Translations under genes and position numbers: made by a program
The notes under the pieces: model-generated
What the model was told of the DNA's origin: nothing
Database searches by the model: none
The model's input: the letters and a program-made list of their open reading frames with translations, nothing else
Source of the DNA: Hormiphora californensis
Taxonomy: Eukaryota; Ctenophora; Tentaculata; Cydippida; Pleurobrachiidae
Assembly (NCBI GenBank): GCA_020137815.1
Contig: CM035360.1
Span: 4,976,121 to 5,040,120, forward strand
DNA: 64,000 nt
Reading direction: 5' to 3'
Shown: positions 47,898-61,456 of the stretch, piece after piece
How positions within the stretch are numbered: the first letter of the stretch is position 1
How the letters are laid out: each line of letters begins with the position of its first letter

Positions 47898-49733
47898 TTA
47901 AGCGAGTCCGCTAAATACAGGTAGCCTGGAACCACCACTCACAGCGGCCGCTGCTGCTGCAGCTCCTTGTCTGGTCGTCCAGGAACCCCTAGTTGACTGT
48001 ACTGGCATGTTAGGGGTACCTCTCATCTGCTGCATAGAGGGATGGTGGATATAGGTCTGTTGCTGTTGCTGCTGCATGGCGGCCCTGTGTTGCTGTTGAA
48101 GCGCCCACCTGTAGGTAGCTAGGATGTCCTGGGGTTGCAGTTGGAGCAGCTGGAACTGCTCAGGGTTGACAACACCTCTTTGTTGGGGAGCCACTTGGGT
48201 GGGTGGTGGTGACGGGTGGAGTCCTTGGAACTGCTCGATGAAGATGGGGATCATTAACAGGGAATCCCTGCACCGGTGGGAGGCTGGTCCATTGTGGGTT
48301 GTTGGGGGACCATCTTGGTGGGCTGTTGTTGCTGCTGGTCGGGAGATGATCCCGCTGCTAGCTCCTCTTTTGGACCCGGGGTATGGACAAAGTGGCACCT
48401 CTTGCCGTAGGGACAGAATCCCTCCGTGTGGAAGGTCCGGCACATCTCCGTCTTGTATTTGGGGTGACGACACAGGGAGCGGAGTTCAGCGATTCCATGG
48501 GCAAATTGGCATTTCTCACTGTACTTGCAGGAACCGTACTCCTCGTATGCTCGACACAGCTCTGTCTTGTAGCGAGAAGAGTTGGATTGACGCAACCTGT
48601 AGGGAGGGAAGGGAGGGGTTAATATAATGATAGTGTGCCGCAGTTATTATAACCAATATATAGTCAAAATAATGTCGACAAAGTGATTGACAGAAGGTGA
48701 TCTAAATACGGTGCGGTGTGCAATCCTTCTAGAATCTACTACTCTATATCTCAAACACCTCCCCCCAACCACGTAGTGTGTATCAAGACTCAAGATATAA
48801 TCTCTCTCTCTTCTTCACGTTTTACTTCACGTACCCTTATTTGAGGAAAAAGAAGTTCTGCAGAGCAAGTCAGGTCTTTCTCTCTCTCTCCTTCAATCTC
48901 TTTTTCTATCTCCCTATTTGTATCTATCTTCCTCTCTCTATCTTTCTCTCTCTATCTTCCTCTCTCTATCTTTCTCTCTCTCCCTCTCTTTCTCGTCTCT
49001 CTCTCTTTCTCTCTCTCTTTTCCTCTCTTGGACCAGGAAGTGGGTGGGGTGGTGCAAGCCCACGGCAAGTGATCCCCCTCTTTCTCTCTCTTTCTATCTT
49101 ATACAAAGTGTGTAATTTACGTAATAAATTGCCCCCCCCCCTTCTCTTTCTACTTTTTCGGTCTATATAATATATCTCTCTGTTCTCACCGCGGTGCAGC
49201 TATAACACTCTAGAGCGTGCCGGCGCGTGTAGGTATAACAAAGAATTGAGTAGAGCTGACCACAAAGTGCAGAGCTACTCTTAGAAACTCTACAGAGCTG
49301 CCAGAAGAACTAAAGGTCTACTCATCAAACGGTTCCTAGAGCTAGCCAAGAGCTTGCAGTATCTCAAAGTTTATTTCCATGTCGCAACTTCATAAGCCTT
49401 CCCTAGAATATTCCATATACAATACATCAGACAATTATCGATTTACCGTACTATTACATCCCACAATAAACCAATCAAGTACTTAGTTATTGAATCATCT
49501 AAACATACAATTATCTAAACATTAAGTCCAATTAGGGTTAATTACCTGCGGTGGTCATCAGGAGAGCCAGTAGAACCCGAGGAGGAGACAGAGGAGGAGA
49601 GCTGGTGGTGGTGGTGATGGTGGTCGGGTGGGGATCCTGGGCCACAACTGTAGGAGCTACTCTCAACGCTGCTCGTACTCCCGCACCTGTCCCGGGCTGA
49701 CATCAAATGGTGTACTGGCATAAAGGAGGTCAT
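47898..49733 (-). CDS. TTP/TIS11-type tandem CCCH zinc-finger protein
   Basis: Exon 49546-49733 ([11 protein letters not shown]..., Ser/His-rich) joins exon 2 (from 48596) in phase 2. Two C-x8-C-x5-C-x3-H fingers follow, [10 protein letters not shown]...H and [10 protein letters not shown]...H, separated by 18 residues and preceded by RYKTELC and KYKTEMC. This is the exact signature of the ZFP36/TTP family, which binds AU-rich 3' UTRs and recruits the CCR4-NOT deadenylase. The finger frame stops at 48254. A second frame, open from 48473 to the TAA at 47898, encodes a Gln-rich tail ending [10 protein letters not shown]. That resembles the C-terminal CNOT1-binding motif (RLPIF) of TTP proteins, so both parts probably belong together, through a small intron or an assembly indel around 48250-48290. 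An acceptor right before the ATG implies a 5' UTR exon. Confidence 0.88.
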
Positions 49734-50840
49734 GCTATAGAGGGAAAGAGACACGTGGTTAGAAACATGGAAATATATTGGGGGTTAGTTAAGAATTAAC
49801 AAGTTATCAAAATATCGGGAATATATATTAGGTTGACAACGTTAGCCATGATCTACCCACATAAAACGCGAAGGTCAAATATAAAATACTAAATGGAATG
49901 GACATTGCAGAGTAAGATAAACTCGGAAGCTGGGGCACATGAGCACTTAGACGTTAGCGGTGTCTTCGTCACTATATATGGTAAGAAAAATTAACATTCT
50001 GTTAAATAACTCTTTGACACTTTGCAAAGTGCACATATGACGTGATTCTAGGCAGAGACAGAAAGAAAAATTGAGTGACTGAGGTAGGAATATATTACGT
50101 CTACAGCTACAATAGAAAATATTATGTGTCTTGGTTTTAACTATTAAACTATTTAAACTGCATCCTACGTGGCGGGTGGGGGGAAGCTATTTAAACCATC
50201 AAATAATGGAAGCCATGCTAGTTATATCATTGGCTATCTCGTTAGAGGCTTCTTCCGTGGAGTCTGCGTCACAGAAATCGTCTTGGTTATTTTAGGACGG
50301 TTACCAAGTCTCAGACTCAGACAAGTTAGGAAGAGGGGGAGAGATAAGAGCATATATGTGACGCATATTGTAATGCTTTCAAGCCGGGATTTCATAACTA
50401 ACACATTAGACAGAGGGAGAAAGAAGTTCGAGACCTTTGTATTTAACTAGAGTACGCCATACGGTCTAATTTACGGTGGAATATGGTCATGACAAAACAT
50501 TGTACGACCATGAAAACAGCATGATAAAACTCGATAGTTTTAATAAATACGACAAAGTTTTGATAATATTTGTTATGAACTCTCTGATCGCGTGAAAACA
50601 ACACTGGGAACCTTCTAGAACTACTCAACAGCTGTTGGACATTAAAACATGTGCAGTAACCTATAAACACACACACTGTGCTACGTAATACTGTTAGTAC
50701 TATTAAATATGTGTAACACATAGCTTAAACCCGCAAGACTCCTAAAAATAAAGGTTAAATACCCTACTGCGGGATGTGTGAGTGTGCGGTTGTGAAATGA
50801 GCACGTGAGGCCTCGCGAGATGGACAGAAGGGCTGGTGGG

Positions 50841-50904
<64 letters not shown>

Positions 50905-50908
50905 AGAG

Positions 50909-50988
<80 letters not shown>

Positions 50989-51318
50989 TGAGAGAATTAT
51001 GAATGCTTTTGTTCATAGCACAACGTCAATAGGATGATACAAAGGAAATATGAAAGGTCGTCGAATGCCGGCCTCTTCCCTAACAACTCACGGTAGCTGA
51101 ATTCTAAGTAGCTTCTTCTAGAAGGATCAAGGTGGAGAGAAAAGTAACAAAATATGTCCATGAGTAGTAAAATATGAAGAGATCAAAGTGGCTAAGGGAG
51201 TGACTTCAGGTATATATTGCGGTTACTAACAATTCGAGCCAGCACGTGCCACTCTGTGTAACTATACTCATGTCACATTTACATTGTTACTACTCATGGT
51301 AACTATTGAGGTTACATG
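49734..51318. other. Upstream region of the TTP-like gene
   Basis: No coding exon recognised. It likely holds the 5' UTR exon and promoter of the CCCH gene. It ends with a compound microsatellite. Confidence 0.4.
50844..50986. repeat. Compound (GT)n-(GA)n microsatellite
   Basis: GT tract to 50901, a short GAGAGTGTGTGT bridge, then GA tract to about 50986. Confidence 0.97.
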
Positions 51319-52206
51319 TTAACCCTTTGAGACCGATAGGGTCACCAGTGACCCCACGCTAATTATGCATCTAGCGTCTGTCCGAACTAAATCTAAGAAG
51401 TTTAAATGGTTTTCCGGGTTAGAATAGACACTTTTTGGCTGTTTTTGGGGTCATTTTAAGCTTTGAACATCTTAGTTTACTAGAAATGCCAACTCTAAGC
51501 CATAAAAGTTGAAATTTTGGTGTAAAGTTGGCCATATCTCTAAAACGGTATAAGTAAGCCAATAATGGACCTACAAATCAAAAGAAAACCATAGGTTTTA
51601 CCCCGGTATGAAGTTTCGTGATGATTTGATCAAATTTACAACGCTCAGAGGGCAAATAATGCCGGGGTCACCAGTGACCCTATCGTCCCCTAACGCTAAT
51701 ATAGAAATTTGGATTTTACGTGCATTTCTAAAGGATTGGCCACCGATAAAGGTCTAAAACGGCATTTTTCAAACGGGTGCTAGCGACTAACCGACTCCAT
51801 CAGTGTTATCTATACATCTTAGAGAGTCGCTGAAAAATTTTTTGAGATTCGTGCTCCTTCATAAAAGTTTTCATCTCGGCCAATTTGAAATTCTAAAATC
51901 GGCTACAGATGAGATACAGAAGTCCATAGGGTGTGTAAAATGTGCAAAACGGCCGGGTTTATATAAGTGTTATGAAGAAACATAGGGTCTAAGATGAGCG
52001 GTTTTCGAGTTATGAGGCAAAATAGCTACGAAATCTCAATTGTTTGCATTCCATTTGAGACCGATAGGGTCACTGGTGACCCCACAGAAACAAAGTTCGT
52101 AGAGACGAGTTTTTTGGTTCTGCTTTCAAGTAGGCTTGTTAGGAGTGTCTCCAGCAATTTTCAGATATTTCTGTCGATGGCGCCACTATCGGTCCCAAAG
52201 GGTTAA
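51319..52206. mobile_element. TTAA-flanked piggyBac-like MITE
   Basis: The element is bounded by TTAA on both sides. Its ends are CCCTTTGAGACCGATAG and the complement of CTATCGGTCCCAAAGGG. GGTCACCAGTGACC-type subterminal palindromes occur near both ends and in the middle (51330-51352, 51664-51690, 52060-52082). No transposase. TTAA targets with CCCTTTG-like ends are typical of the piggyBac superfamily. A second, damaged copy is at 32658-33514. Confidence 0.85.
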
Positions 52207-54767
52207 GATCTCTTGAAAAGTAACGATCCAATAATACCATTTTATTTTCCTTTTCTCCTTTCCCCTCAGCTCTGTCAACTATCTCCCTGTCTCTCTGTCT
52301 TTTTCTCTCTATTATATATCACTCTTTCATATTTTTCACATGACCTCACCCTCTCTACAATCTAGAAATGAAAATACCAGATGGGCTAATAATATGTGTA
52401 TATCAGTTTCGCATGGGAACAAACTTTAAACAACTCCTGGTGTTGTTAGAGGGGAATTGATGTGTTATTATTGATCCAATAAGATGGGGAATTGAGGTGA
52501 AGCAACTTGATCAATAACAACACATAATGAGTTATAACATGGGGTGATGGGGTGTATCAAATGAACAAACTGGCAGATTTAAAAAGGAGAATTGGGACCT
52601 GTCTCTTGAGATATAGATCAGAGTTCTCGAGAATCAGAGAGACAAAGAGAGATGTAGAGAGAGAGGTAGAAATTTTAACAAGCTACCTAAAAATCAAAGA
52701 GATTTCTATGAGTGTAAGACCCGGGATCAAATGGAGATAGAATGCTAGAGAGACATGTTATAGCTTGACGAATTCATAGGAAGCAGATGGAGATAAAAAG
52801 ACAAAATATAATAGTCTGATTCAGAAGAAATGAAGATCAAAATGATAGACTCTATCTCTTAAAGAAATATCAAAATGATAGACTCTCTGTATTAAAGTAA
52901 GATCAAAATGATAGACTCCCAAGATCAAAGTCTAGGCAGCACCAGATATTATGCGAGGACACCCACCGAGAACTGGTTTCCAGCTCACACATATCGCGTG
53001 ACTCCCACTCTTCACTGCCAGAATAAAACGACTGCCGTGATGGCACAATAAACCAGCCTGGGCATGACAGACCACTGTCGCGGCCAGCACGTGCAAAACC
53101 CTGAAACACTGTCAGACTGGAAAATATATTGGGAAATGTTCGGGCATGTTTCAAGATGATATCCACAAGAAATAGATTCGATAAAATTACAAATATATCA
53201 GATCTTAGAAAGGTTGTGAACATGTGTTAATCAAAACACGATACGTGCGTAACGACCAAACATAGTCCGGGTAACATAACACATCTCTCATGACACGTCA
53301 AATGCAGTCATTCACTTTCAATACGGGTGAGACAAATGGCCGGAAAGTTTTTAACTTCCTTCTAACTCTCAGTGAGTGTTCTAAAAATAGTCCCCACACT
53401 GTACCCGGAAACTGTACCTGCACCTCTCGAACCCCCCTCATTACAAGGTGTGGTGAATATCTCTCACGCGTACGTTCTCTTTGTATCTTGTAGATTTTAC
53501 AGCAACATTCATCCATATCTCTCTCTCTCCGGCCTCTCTTACTCTCCCTCGCTTTCTGGGTACTTCACCGCTTCGCTCACACTTCCTCGAACTGACCAGA
53601 AAAGAAGGGTCTAGAAGGAGCGAGGGAGAGAGAAAGAGAAGGATATATCTCCCTTTCTTTCTTCTAGAGAGAGAGAGAGCGAGATAGTGAGAAAGCGATC
53701 GAAAAAGAACGGCTGTTCAATGAATGAAAGTCATGGCCAGCTAGTGCAAATTACGGATATACCTACCTACTTACATGCTGTGCCCCCTCTCATGTGAGTG
53801 GTAGAGCCATTTCTCTCTCTCTCTCTCTCTCTCCCTTTTCTCTCTCGCTCTCTCTCTCCTTCTCTCGCTCTGGCTTTCTCTCTCCATCTCTCTCACTCTC
53901 ACTTTCTCTCTCGCTCTCTCACTAACGGAAATGAAACCAACGGCACAACGCCTATCGTAATGAAGCAACTGGGATAAGAGAAAGAAAGGAAAATCGATAG
54001 CTCCCCAAGTGTGTGGATATTTATTCCATGTTTACGATATATTCACCGTAATCAGTTGATCACGTATAAATACTGGTCCAGTCAGTCTAGAATCACCCGT
54101 ATATTGTTGTTTCGTATGACGCATTATATTCTATTTTGACTTGGTTTTAAAAACGAAAATATCATACCCAACCGATTGGTAGAGATCTGTCAAAACGTTT
54201 TTAAAACCAGCTGCTGACATCTAGATAAAATACGTCCGATTTAGGTCATTCGCTGGATTTGTTTACATTTCAAGCTTTTAACATCAATCACATTAAATCA
54301 TGTAAGCACGCATTCCGATCGAGTGATCTGGCTTTGCCAAACAATCCATGGTGGCTTGAGTTGACAAAATGATGCCAAAAAGCCAAAGAGCCAAACAAAC
54401 AAACCAAAAATTCGGAAAATAAGCTAAAAACAACATAATTTAAAAATGGTACCTAACAATTATAATAAACCCAGCTAATCAACAGACATAATATAGGCAT
54501 CAATCGGGAAATCAAATGGAAACAACAAATCTAAACGAAACCTATAGCGTCACGATTCACTGCTATCTAATTACCATACCCACACAATAGGACCGTGATA
54601 TGGAGATTTGCCTGCGTGTGGAAGGACCCCTGAGGGTCCCCGTCAATTGGCCGGACTGCTTCTGGCGTGTGGCAGAATATAGCATGGTGGCGGGGGCCCC
54701 TCATTAGTGAAATCGCCCTCTAGGTAGGAGCGGTTAGAGATACTTACTTAGGGGTAAGTAGGGAAAT

Positions 54768-54769
<2 letters not shown>
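52207..54769. other. No clear gene
   Basis: Low-complexity GA/CT stretches alternate with AT-rich DNA. Tandem words GATAGACTC/AAATCAAAATGATAG lie at 52838-52920. A GC-richer patch at 54594-54735 includes a 35-codon plus-strand frame (MEICLRVEGPLRVPVN...), and another at 52925-53115 has several open frames. Neither could be tied to a gene. Confidence 0.4.

Positions 54770-54826
<57 letters not shown>
54770..54826. repeat. (GA)n microsatellite
   Basis: GA tract. Confidence 0.97.
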
Positions 54827-54828
<2 letters not shown>

Positions 54829-54967
54829 CACCGCGATCACCAGAAATCACCCACACATTAGAGAATACACACATGTGCACATTGAATGCTTGCGATACTG
54901 CACCACACCCTATAGTCTATAGATACACACATGTCTACTCATGTAACAGCTGTAGTAATAATCAGCA

Positions 54968-55089
<122 letters not shown>

Positions 55090-55605
55090 ACCCACACACC
55101 TATGAGTCACGCTTAGAAACACGGCTAGTCTGTCACACATGACACTAGGCGCAGTCAATTCATCACAAATAAATCAAGAGACCTCGATACAACTTTCAAA
55201 AAGAAAAAATTCTTTAGAGACAATGGGAGTGCAACGTTATCGGCCGATATCGAATACAGATCTCCATCTGCCTGATGCAATATTTTTCAAAAAACAAAGA
55301 ACAGAGCAGAATGATATGAGAAGATAGCAAGATTTAGTGAGAGATGATCCATACAATCCTCATCACAAGATGGCTCACGCCTTTTCTCTCACGGAAAGCA
55401 AGAAAGAGAGAGAGCTAGAGATTGAGAGAGCGAGAAGCAAATCGGTGTTCATCTGGGTTGCAGTAAAAACAGGCAATCGTGGCCTTGCTGTAAGGGTGGG
55501 TAAGAAAGATAGGTAGAAAGAGAGACATCGGATAGTAGAGAAGATCTTTTCCTGTTGCACGGCCACTGTGAAGAGAGGAGGAGATAGAAAGAGAGATAGA
55601 GAGAG

Positions 55606-55613
55606 AGAGAGAA

Positions 55614-55681
<68 letters not shown>
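55606..55681. repeat. (GA)n microsatellite
   Basis: GA tract, preceded by interrupted GA-rich sequence from about 55570. Confidence 0.96.
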
Positions 55682-55682
<1 letters not shown>

Positions 55683-57739
55683 ACGTGGTGCATACATCTG
55701 CTCCTGACCATACGATCACATGGCTGTTACACATGATGCAGTAGTGGGTATTGGAGCGTATAATAATACAAGTGCTGTACACCACTGCTGCAAATTCTTG
55801 GAGTGATATTATACAGCCCAACAGCATATAATATGCTGTTGGAATGTAAAACATAGGATAAAAATGTCAGTATCCTCAATATTTATGCCTCAATATTTGA
55901 TACTCGATCGTCTTCAAATAATTCAACACTCACAAAATAAAGATTTAGAAAACGAACGACCACAATGAAAAGAAACCATGCTGATCATTTAGTAACGAAT
56001 TAAATCTATTTTTGACAAAATTAGGCGAGTTTTTAGCGCTAAGAAAACATTTCTTCTCTCACATCTGAGTAGATTTATCTCTCACGTGGGGGTGTGGGTG
56101 ATCTCACATGGGGAAAGCAAAACGAATTTCTCTACTGATAATATATGTTGTACCCTATAATACTACTCATGTGAGAGAGAAGCTTATATTGGAACGACTT
56201 GGCTGCCCGATAAAAGCAGCTGAGTCTCATGATACATTAAGGTAATTTTCATTTTCATTTTATTTACATTCACGTTGCCAGCTCAACATGTTCGAAACCC
56301 ACCTTACCCAATCGCAGTTGCTATTTTTAGTAAAATCTATGTAGTCTCGTTGGAACGTAACATAACTTCAAACACATACTAAGCTGTAGGAGGGAAAGGT
56401 CTCAGGTTAGTCGAAAGTTTAAATCTGAAATTGAAATCACATCATGTTCGAAGTTCAACGAGAGTTATGGTCAATTTTTAAGTAAGATTCTTACTAAGAA
56501 GTGTCAGTTATAAAAATAAACTTGATCCTTTACGAAAGTATTTTTCTTCAGAACACAACGTACAGCATGCCAAAACGAGAACAAGTTATGCACTCTCAAA
56601 ACAGAGAATGCTTGCAGTCAAATCTCAGAATGCAAAAGCTCCGAAAGAAAAACAAAGATTTGACACAGACCTGACTTCACTAAACTACGTGAGACTAGAA
56701 CTGATCTTATCACAACTGGAGGGTGTGGGGTATTATATCGCTACGTGATAACTCCATGGTGACCTCATCTGCAGTGCCAACAAGTACGAAGAAAGAGAGA
56801 AGGATGGTATTATGCATATACCACTGAAAGATAGAGCAGCTGTGTTTCGTTATGCACTACAGAGGAAGAGAACGCTCAGATTTACGTCACTAAAATAGAG
56901 ATAGAGAGAGATTGAGTGAGAATAGAAGGAGTTGAGGGGATACGAGCTTCATACAAATAGTATATCTTAGAACATGATGTAATATCGCGTAACCATGACA
57001 ACTCACACTACACAGTGTGTGGTTGGTACCATGACAAGAAAACCACGCGTGGGATAAAGTGGTTAGCTAGTTGCTGAAAAGGGGGGCATGCTAGGGCATG
57101 CATATAACTGGTTACCTAGGTAACCACCCGCAGTAACGCACATTATATGAGTGGACGCAGCTGACAGCAAGGGGAAGAGAGGAAGGGAGAGATAGGGAGA
57201 AGAAAAAAGAATTTACCAGTTTACTAGTTTTGATCAAATACAGCTAAATCAAGAAATGTCGCATTTGACAGTTTTAGTGTTACAACACCATGCGATCGCA
57301 CAAAACATCAGTACGCCATTTTATATGCGTCTTGAATGGTGAGACAATTGAGAGAGAGGGTCGAGCGAGCAAGGCAACCACATAATCGACAACAAAGAAC
57401 TTAGAAAATAGGTCCTGCTGTATTTCTACACAGATCAATGATATAGTGAGCTAATGTTGTACAACGTGAATATAGTGGTGTCTATTACATTGAATAACAG
57501 TATCAAGAGCAAAAGTACTTTGATGTTTGAGAACTGGAGAATGAGAAATAGCTACACAGATAAAGGGGCCGAAAACTAAGGGCATCCTAGCGATTGAAGG
57601 GTGCGTTCGAACTCCAGCTTTTATTTCGTCTAGTCGAGAAGCCCTAACCTAGCTACGCCTTTACCAGGCCGGGAAAAGGAATCTCTATGGTCCCATCCCT
57701 TAATCTCAACCATTGTGGAGACGGCCTCAAAGAAGAAGA
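55682..57739. other. No gene seen
   Basis: AT-rich DNA without a supported exon. It includes a perfect palindrome, CCAACAGCATAT/ATATGCTGTTGG, near 55819. Confidence 0.45.
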
Positions 57740-57898
57740 ACCTAGCTACGCCCCCTTATACAGATCCTTCTTTTTAGTTTGCCGCGTCGTCCAGCAGGGA
57801 ATATTTCAACCTTGAGCCCTAAGGTTGAAATATTCCCTGCTGAACGACGCGGCAAACTAAAAAGAGGGATCTGCTATAATAAGGGGGCGTAGCTAGGT
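57740..57898. mobile_element. Compact foldback element, ~75 bp arms
   Basis: ACCTAGCTACGCCCCCTTATA, TAGTTTGCCGCGTCGT and CAGCAGGGAATATTTCAACC are repeated inverted around a loop of about 8 bp (GAGCCCTA). The arms are almost perfect, suggesting recent activity. A stray end (CCTAGCTACGCCTTTACC) lies at about 57650. Confidence 0.85.
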
Positions 57899-59046
57899 CC
57901 TATAACCATCAGTCATTAGGAGTGTACTGTGGTCCACAATAACAATAACTCCAAAGCCTAAATAGTAGGTAACTCTATCTGTTCTCTATTTTCTAGATAG
58001 AGATAGGCTTTCTTCTAATTTGTTTTTTTGTTCTCTCCCCTTAGTTCCACTATATATCTCTCTCCCATCTATATCATTCTGGCATTGGTCCAGGTCTGGC
58101 AGGGTATAGGATTTCACTTTATAATTGTTAGAGAGGGTGGGGTGGTGGTCAGGGTAATTTGATGGGGCCATGGATTCTAACAAAATCAAGAGATGACCCC
58201 CAGCAGCGTCGAGAAGAGAACTTTCTACTCACAAAAGCAAAACAAAGATCGAGCTCACATGGGATACGTGTGTGTTATGATAGCTTAGGCGTCATGAGTT
58301 CTGATCCATCCCTCTCTCTCCCTCTCTCTATCTCTCGCTCTGGATATAAATTATGAAAACTCGACGAGTTTGTCATATTTGCAGAGGGAGGGAGAGATTG
58401 AGGTAGGACTTCGCGGGGCAAAGGGAAAAGAGGGTTATATTTCTCACTAAAGTCACTACTCTCTGAGCTCTTACAACCTTGTTATTCAATGAATCATTGA
58501 CAAGGGTCACCGTTTTACCCCAAATGTGGGGGTTAACTCACAATGTGTGAGGTCATGGGGTAATGAGATGAGGGGGGCAAGTCATAGGCCCACTTATAAC
58601 GATGATCGGAGGAGAGAGAGAAGAGAGAGAGGCAGTGAAAGAGAGAGGGATCAGAAAGATTGGGAGTGTAGGAGGCAGCTGTTACTCATACAGATAGAGG
58701 TACACAACATAGAACACAACATATGCCTGTATCGGTAAATAATGTACAAAATATTGGAAGATAGAATAAAATATCAATCATGAGAAGGATGGATAGATGG
58801 ATTGAAGAAGAGAACGATGGAAAAAGAGAGAGATTGACAGAGAAAAGAAATAGATAGAGAGAACCAGTGTCAGTATAGAGAAGCCAGCCAAGCGAAACTC
58901 ATCAAAGGTCATTAAATTAAGGAGCACGCACAGGACGTGAGGGAACACCCGCTAGAGAGAGAGGGATAGGGAGAGTGAGTGAGAGAGATAGAGAGAGAGA
59001 GGGATAGAGATAGAGAGAGAGGGGAATAGAGATACAAAGATAGAGA
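57899..59046. other. No gene seen
   Basis: GA-rich and AT-rich sequence with no supported exon. Open frames here follow the purine bias. Confidence 0.4.
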
Positions 59047-59063
59047 GAGAGAGAGAGATAGAT

Positions 59064-59114
<51 letters not shown>
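59047..59114. repeat. (GA)n microsatellite
   Basis: GA tract with GATA interruptions, in a GA-rich region beginning about 58950. Confidence 0.95.
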
Positions 59115-59116
<2 letters not shown>

Positions 59117-60211
59117 TATATATAGAACAGGGAGGAGGCATTGTGGAGTGAAGACCTGATGAAATGTCAACTAATTACCAATTCTGAGTTCTGACATGTT
59201 AACAAGCTGCTAAAGAGAACTATAAACACACCCTGAACACACCCTAAATTAGCTGATACAAGACCTATACTTATTATTACTGGCGCTGGAAATATTACTA
59301 GTGTTGTTTTGTTCAAACCCTTCAAACCCGGGGCGCGGGGATGGAGGGTCGAACAAGGCAATACTAGTGCCTAGTGGTGGATGTGAACTGTGAAAGTGGT
59401 GATGGTGATGATGATGGCGTGGTGGTCCAAAAAGGCCTAATAAATATTAAATTTCTTATATTACGGTCGTCATGAATGTTCATAATATAGCGGAGTCGAA
59501 ATGACTCTAGAGCATATTTACCGTACATTGCTGCAGCACCTGTCACCTCTCTCTCTCTCTCTCACTCTTCTCTCTCTCTCCTTCTCTCACTCACTCGCAC
59601 TAATTTGCTCCAGTCTCCACATATGACATCCAAATATTCTGAATTCCGACTCATCATCACTTAATCTATTATTACAGGGTATCCATTAGGGAATCACATT
59701 AGTGAGTGCATAGTATACTGACATAACACACCCGAGAAAGATGGATAGGAGCGATGTGTATAATATAGTTGCCATATGCAAGAGGAAGCTATGTGTGAGA
59801 GGCAATTGATGGAGGCAATTGTTCGAGTAATAGCGGAGCCCCCTCCTAGTAATAGCTGCTGAGGGGGTGGCATTGTAAGAGGTGACATTGTGTATTGGAC
59901 AGAGAGGGGGAGGGGGTCACAGTGACAAAGGCAAGCAAGAACTCCAAATGGCTAGGTGGCAATTTATTTTCCTCGACAGGACAGCATTTTGCAAGAGCTG
60001 CTACTAAGAAGAGACCTCCATGTGGTCGTATGAATTACAGGCCATGTCACTGAGGCACTATATATCGAATAGCATACCTTTACTATTTTTCGTTGTTTTA
60101 TGCCTACAAAAGATCTCTGGGCTAGGGCTTCAGCGGAAAAGAACAGTCGAAGAACGCGAATGTCAAGCGACTGGGATACCGTGGATATAGAAGCCTCATG
60201 GTTAAACACAT
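59115..60211. other. No gene seen
   Basis: Contains a short imperfect inverted repeat at 59306-59360 (TTGTTCAAACCCT / AGGGTCGAACAA around a GC-rich centre). Otherwise unremarkable. Confidence 0.4.

Positions 60212-60306
<95 letters not shown>
60212..60306. repeat. (CT)n microsatellite
   Basis: CT tract, about 115 bp from an opposite-phase GA tract. Confidence 0.97.
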
Positions 60307-60421
60307 CCTCCGTTTCAGGCAGTGATAGGACAGGGGAGATATAGGTCGTGTTGCCACGCGTCATGACCCGTCAAAGGCCGTGTTATCAACTTGTCAGGGA
60401 TAACAAAAGAGTTCCGGAAGA

Positions 60422-60591
<170 letters not shown>

Positions 60592-60596
<5 letters not shown>

Positions 60597-61402
60597 TAAA
60601 GAGATCATAGAAGGAAGGAAGCCCCTCAATTGCACCCGATCAGACACACGTGCAAGGTGCACCTGACGTGTGTGGTGGTAATTCCTATCCTGAACTGATC
60701 AACGTTTAATTATTGACAAGGACACCTTGCCCCATCTCATCCCCCCCCCCCAGAGTTCTGACAGGGACCGTCAACAGGGTGTTTGGGAGCTCTGATAGGG
60801 ACCGCTCTGACAGATTAGAGGGAGGGAGGAGGGAGGGAGCATTAGCCCAACTCTGTGTAATGGGCAGTATCATATCGAGACCCTATGTTGTGTGAATTGT
60901 AATTGGAGGAGGAGAAAGAAAAATGAAATGGAGCAATCTCTAGAGACAGTAAAATGGGTCAGCGCACAAAAATATTTGAGAACTGTTGCAACATATGTAG
61001 CACAAAGTCGCGAAAAACTGTATGGCGGTTGAAAAAGCTGAAAACAAAGTGAAGAAAAATATAGCGTGGAATGCAAAGAAAGGGAGGAAAAGAAAGATAG
61101 AGAGAGAAAGAGAAAGATAGAGAGAGGGAGAGAGAGAGACAAAGAGATCGTTGTGAAAACAAAAAGATTGGCGTAGTGAGTAGAAATGCACCATCACACT
61201 ACTACGTTAGTTGCGTACACTCAGTTGAATATCACTCTCTCCATCTCCATCTCTCTCCTTCCTTTCATTGTATATCTTTCTCATCAGTCGCGTGGGAAAC
61301 GGAAAGGAGAGAATGAATCTCAACGAAAACAAGGTGTGAAAAACTACCCGCACAGTTCTTTGGAAGTCTATCTCTCCCATCTCTCTATGGACTATGACTC
61401 TA

Positions 61403-61456
<54 letters not shown>

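Noticed and set aside
52903-53223. Possible exon near 53.0 kb on the minus strand
   Set aside because: Several frames are open with plausible composition, but none has a recognisable motif or a phase-matched neighbour.
54594-54735. GC-rich patch considered as an RNA gene or small coding exon
   Set aside because: No tRNA, rRNA or snRNA signature could be built, and the 35-codon frame has no partner exon.
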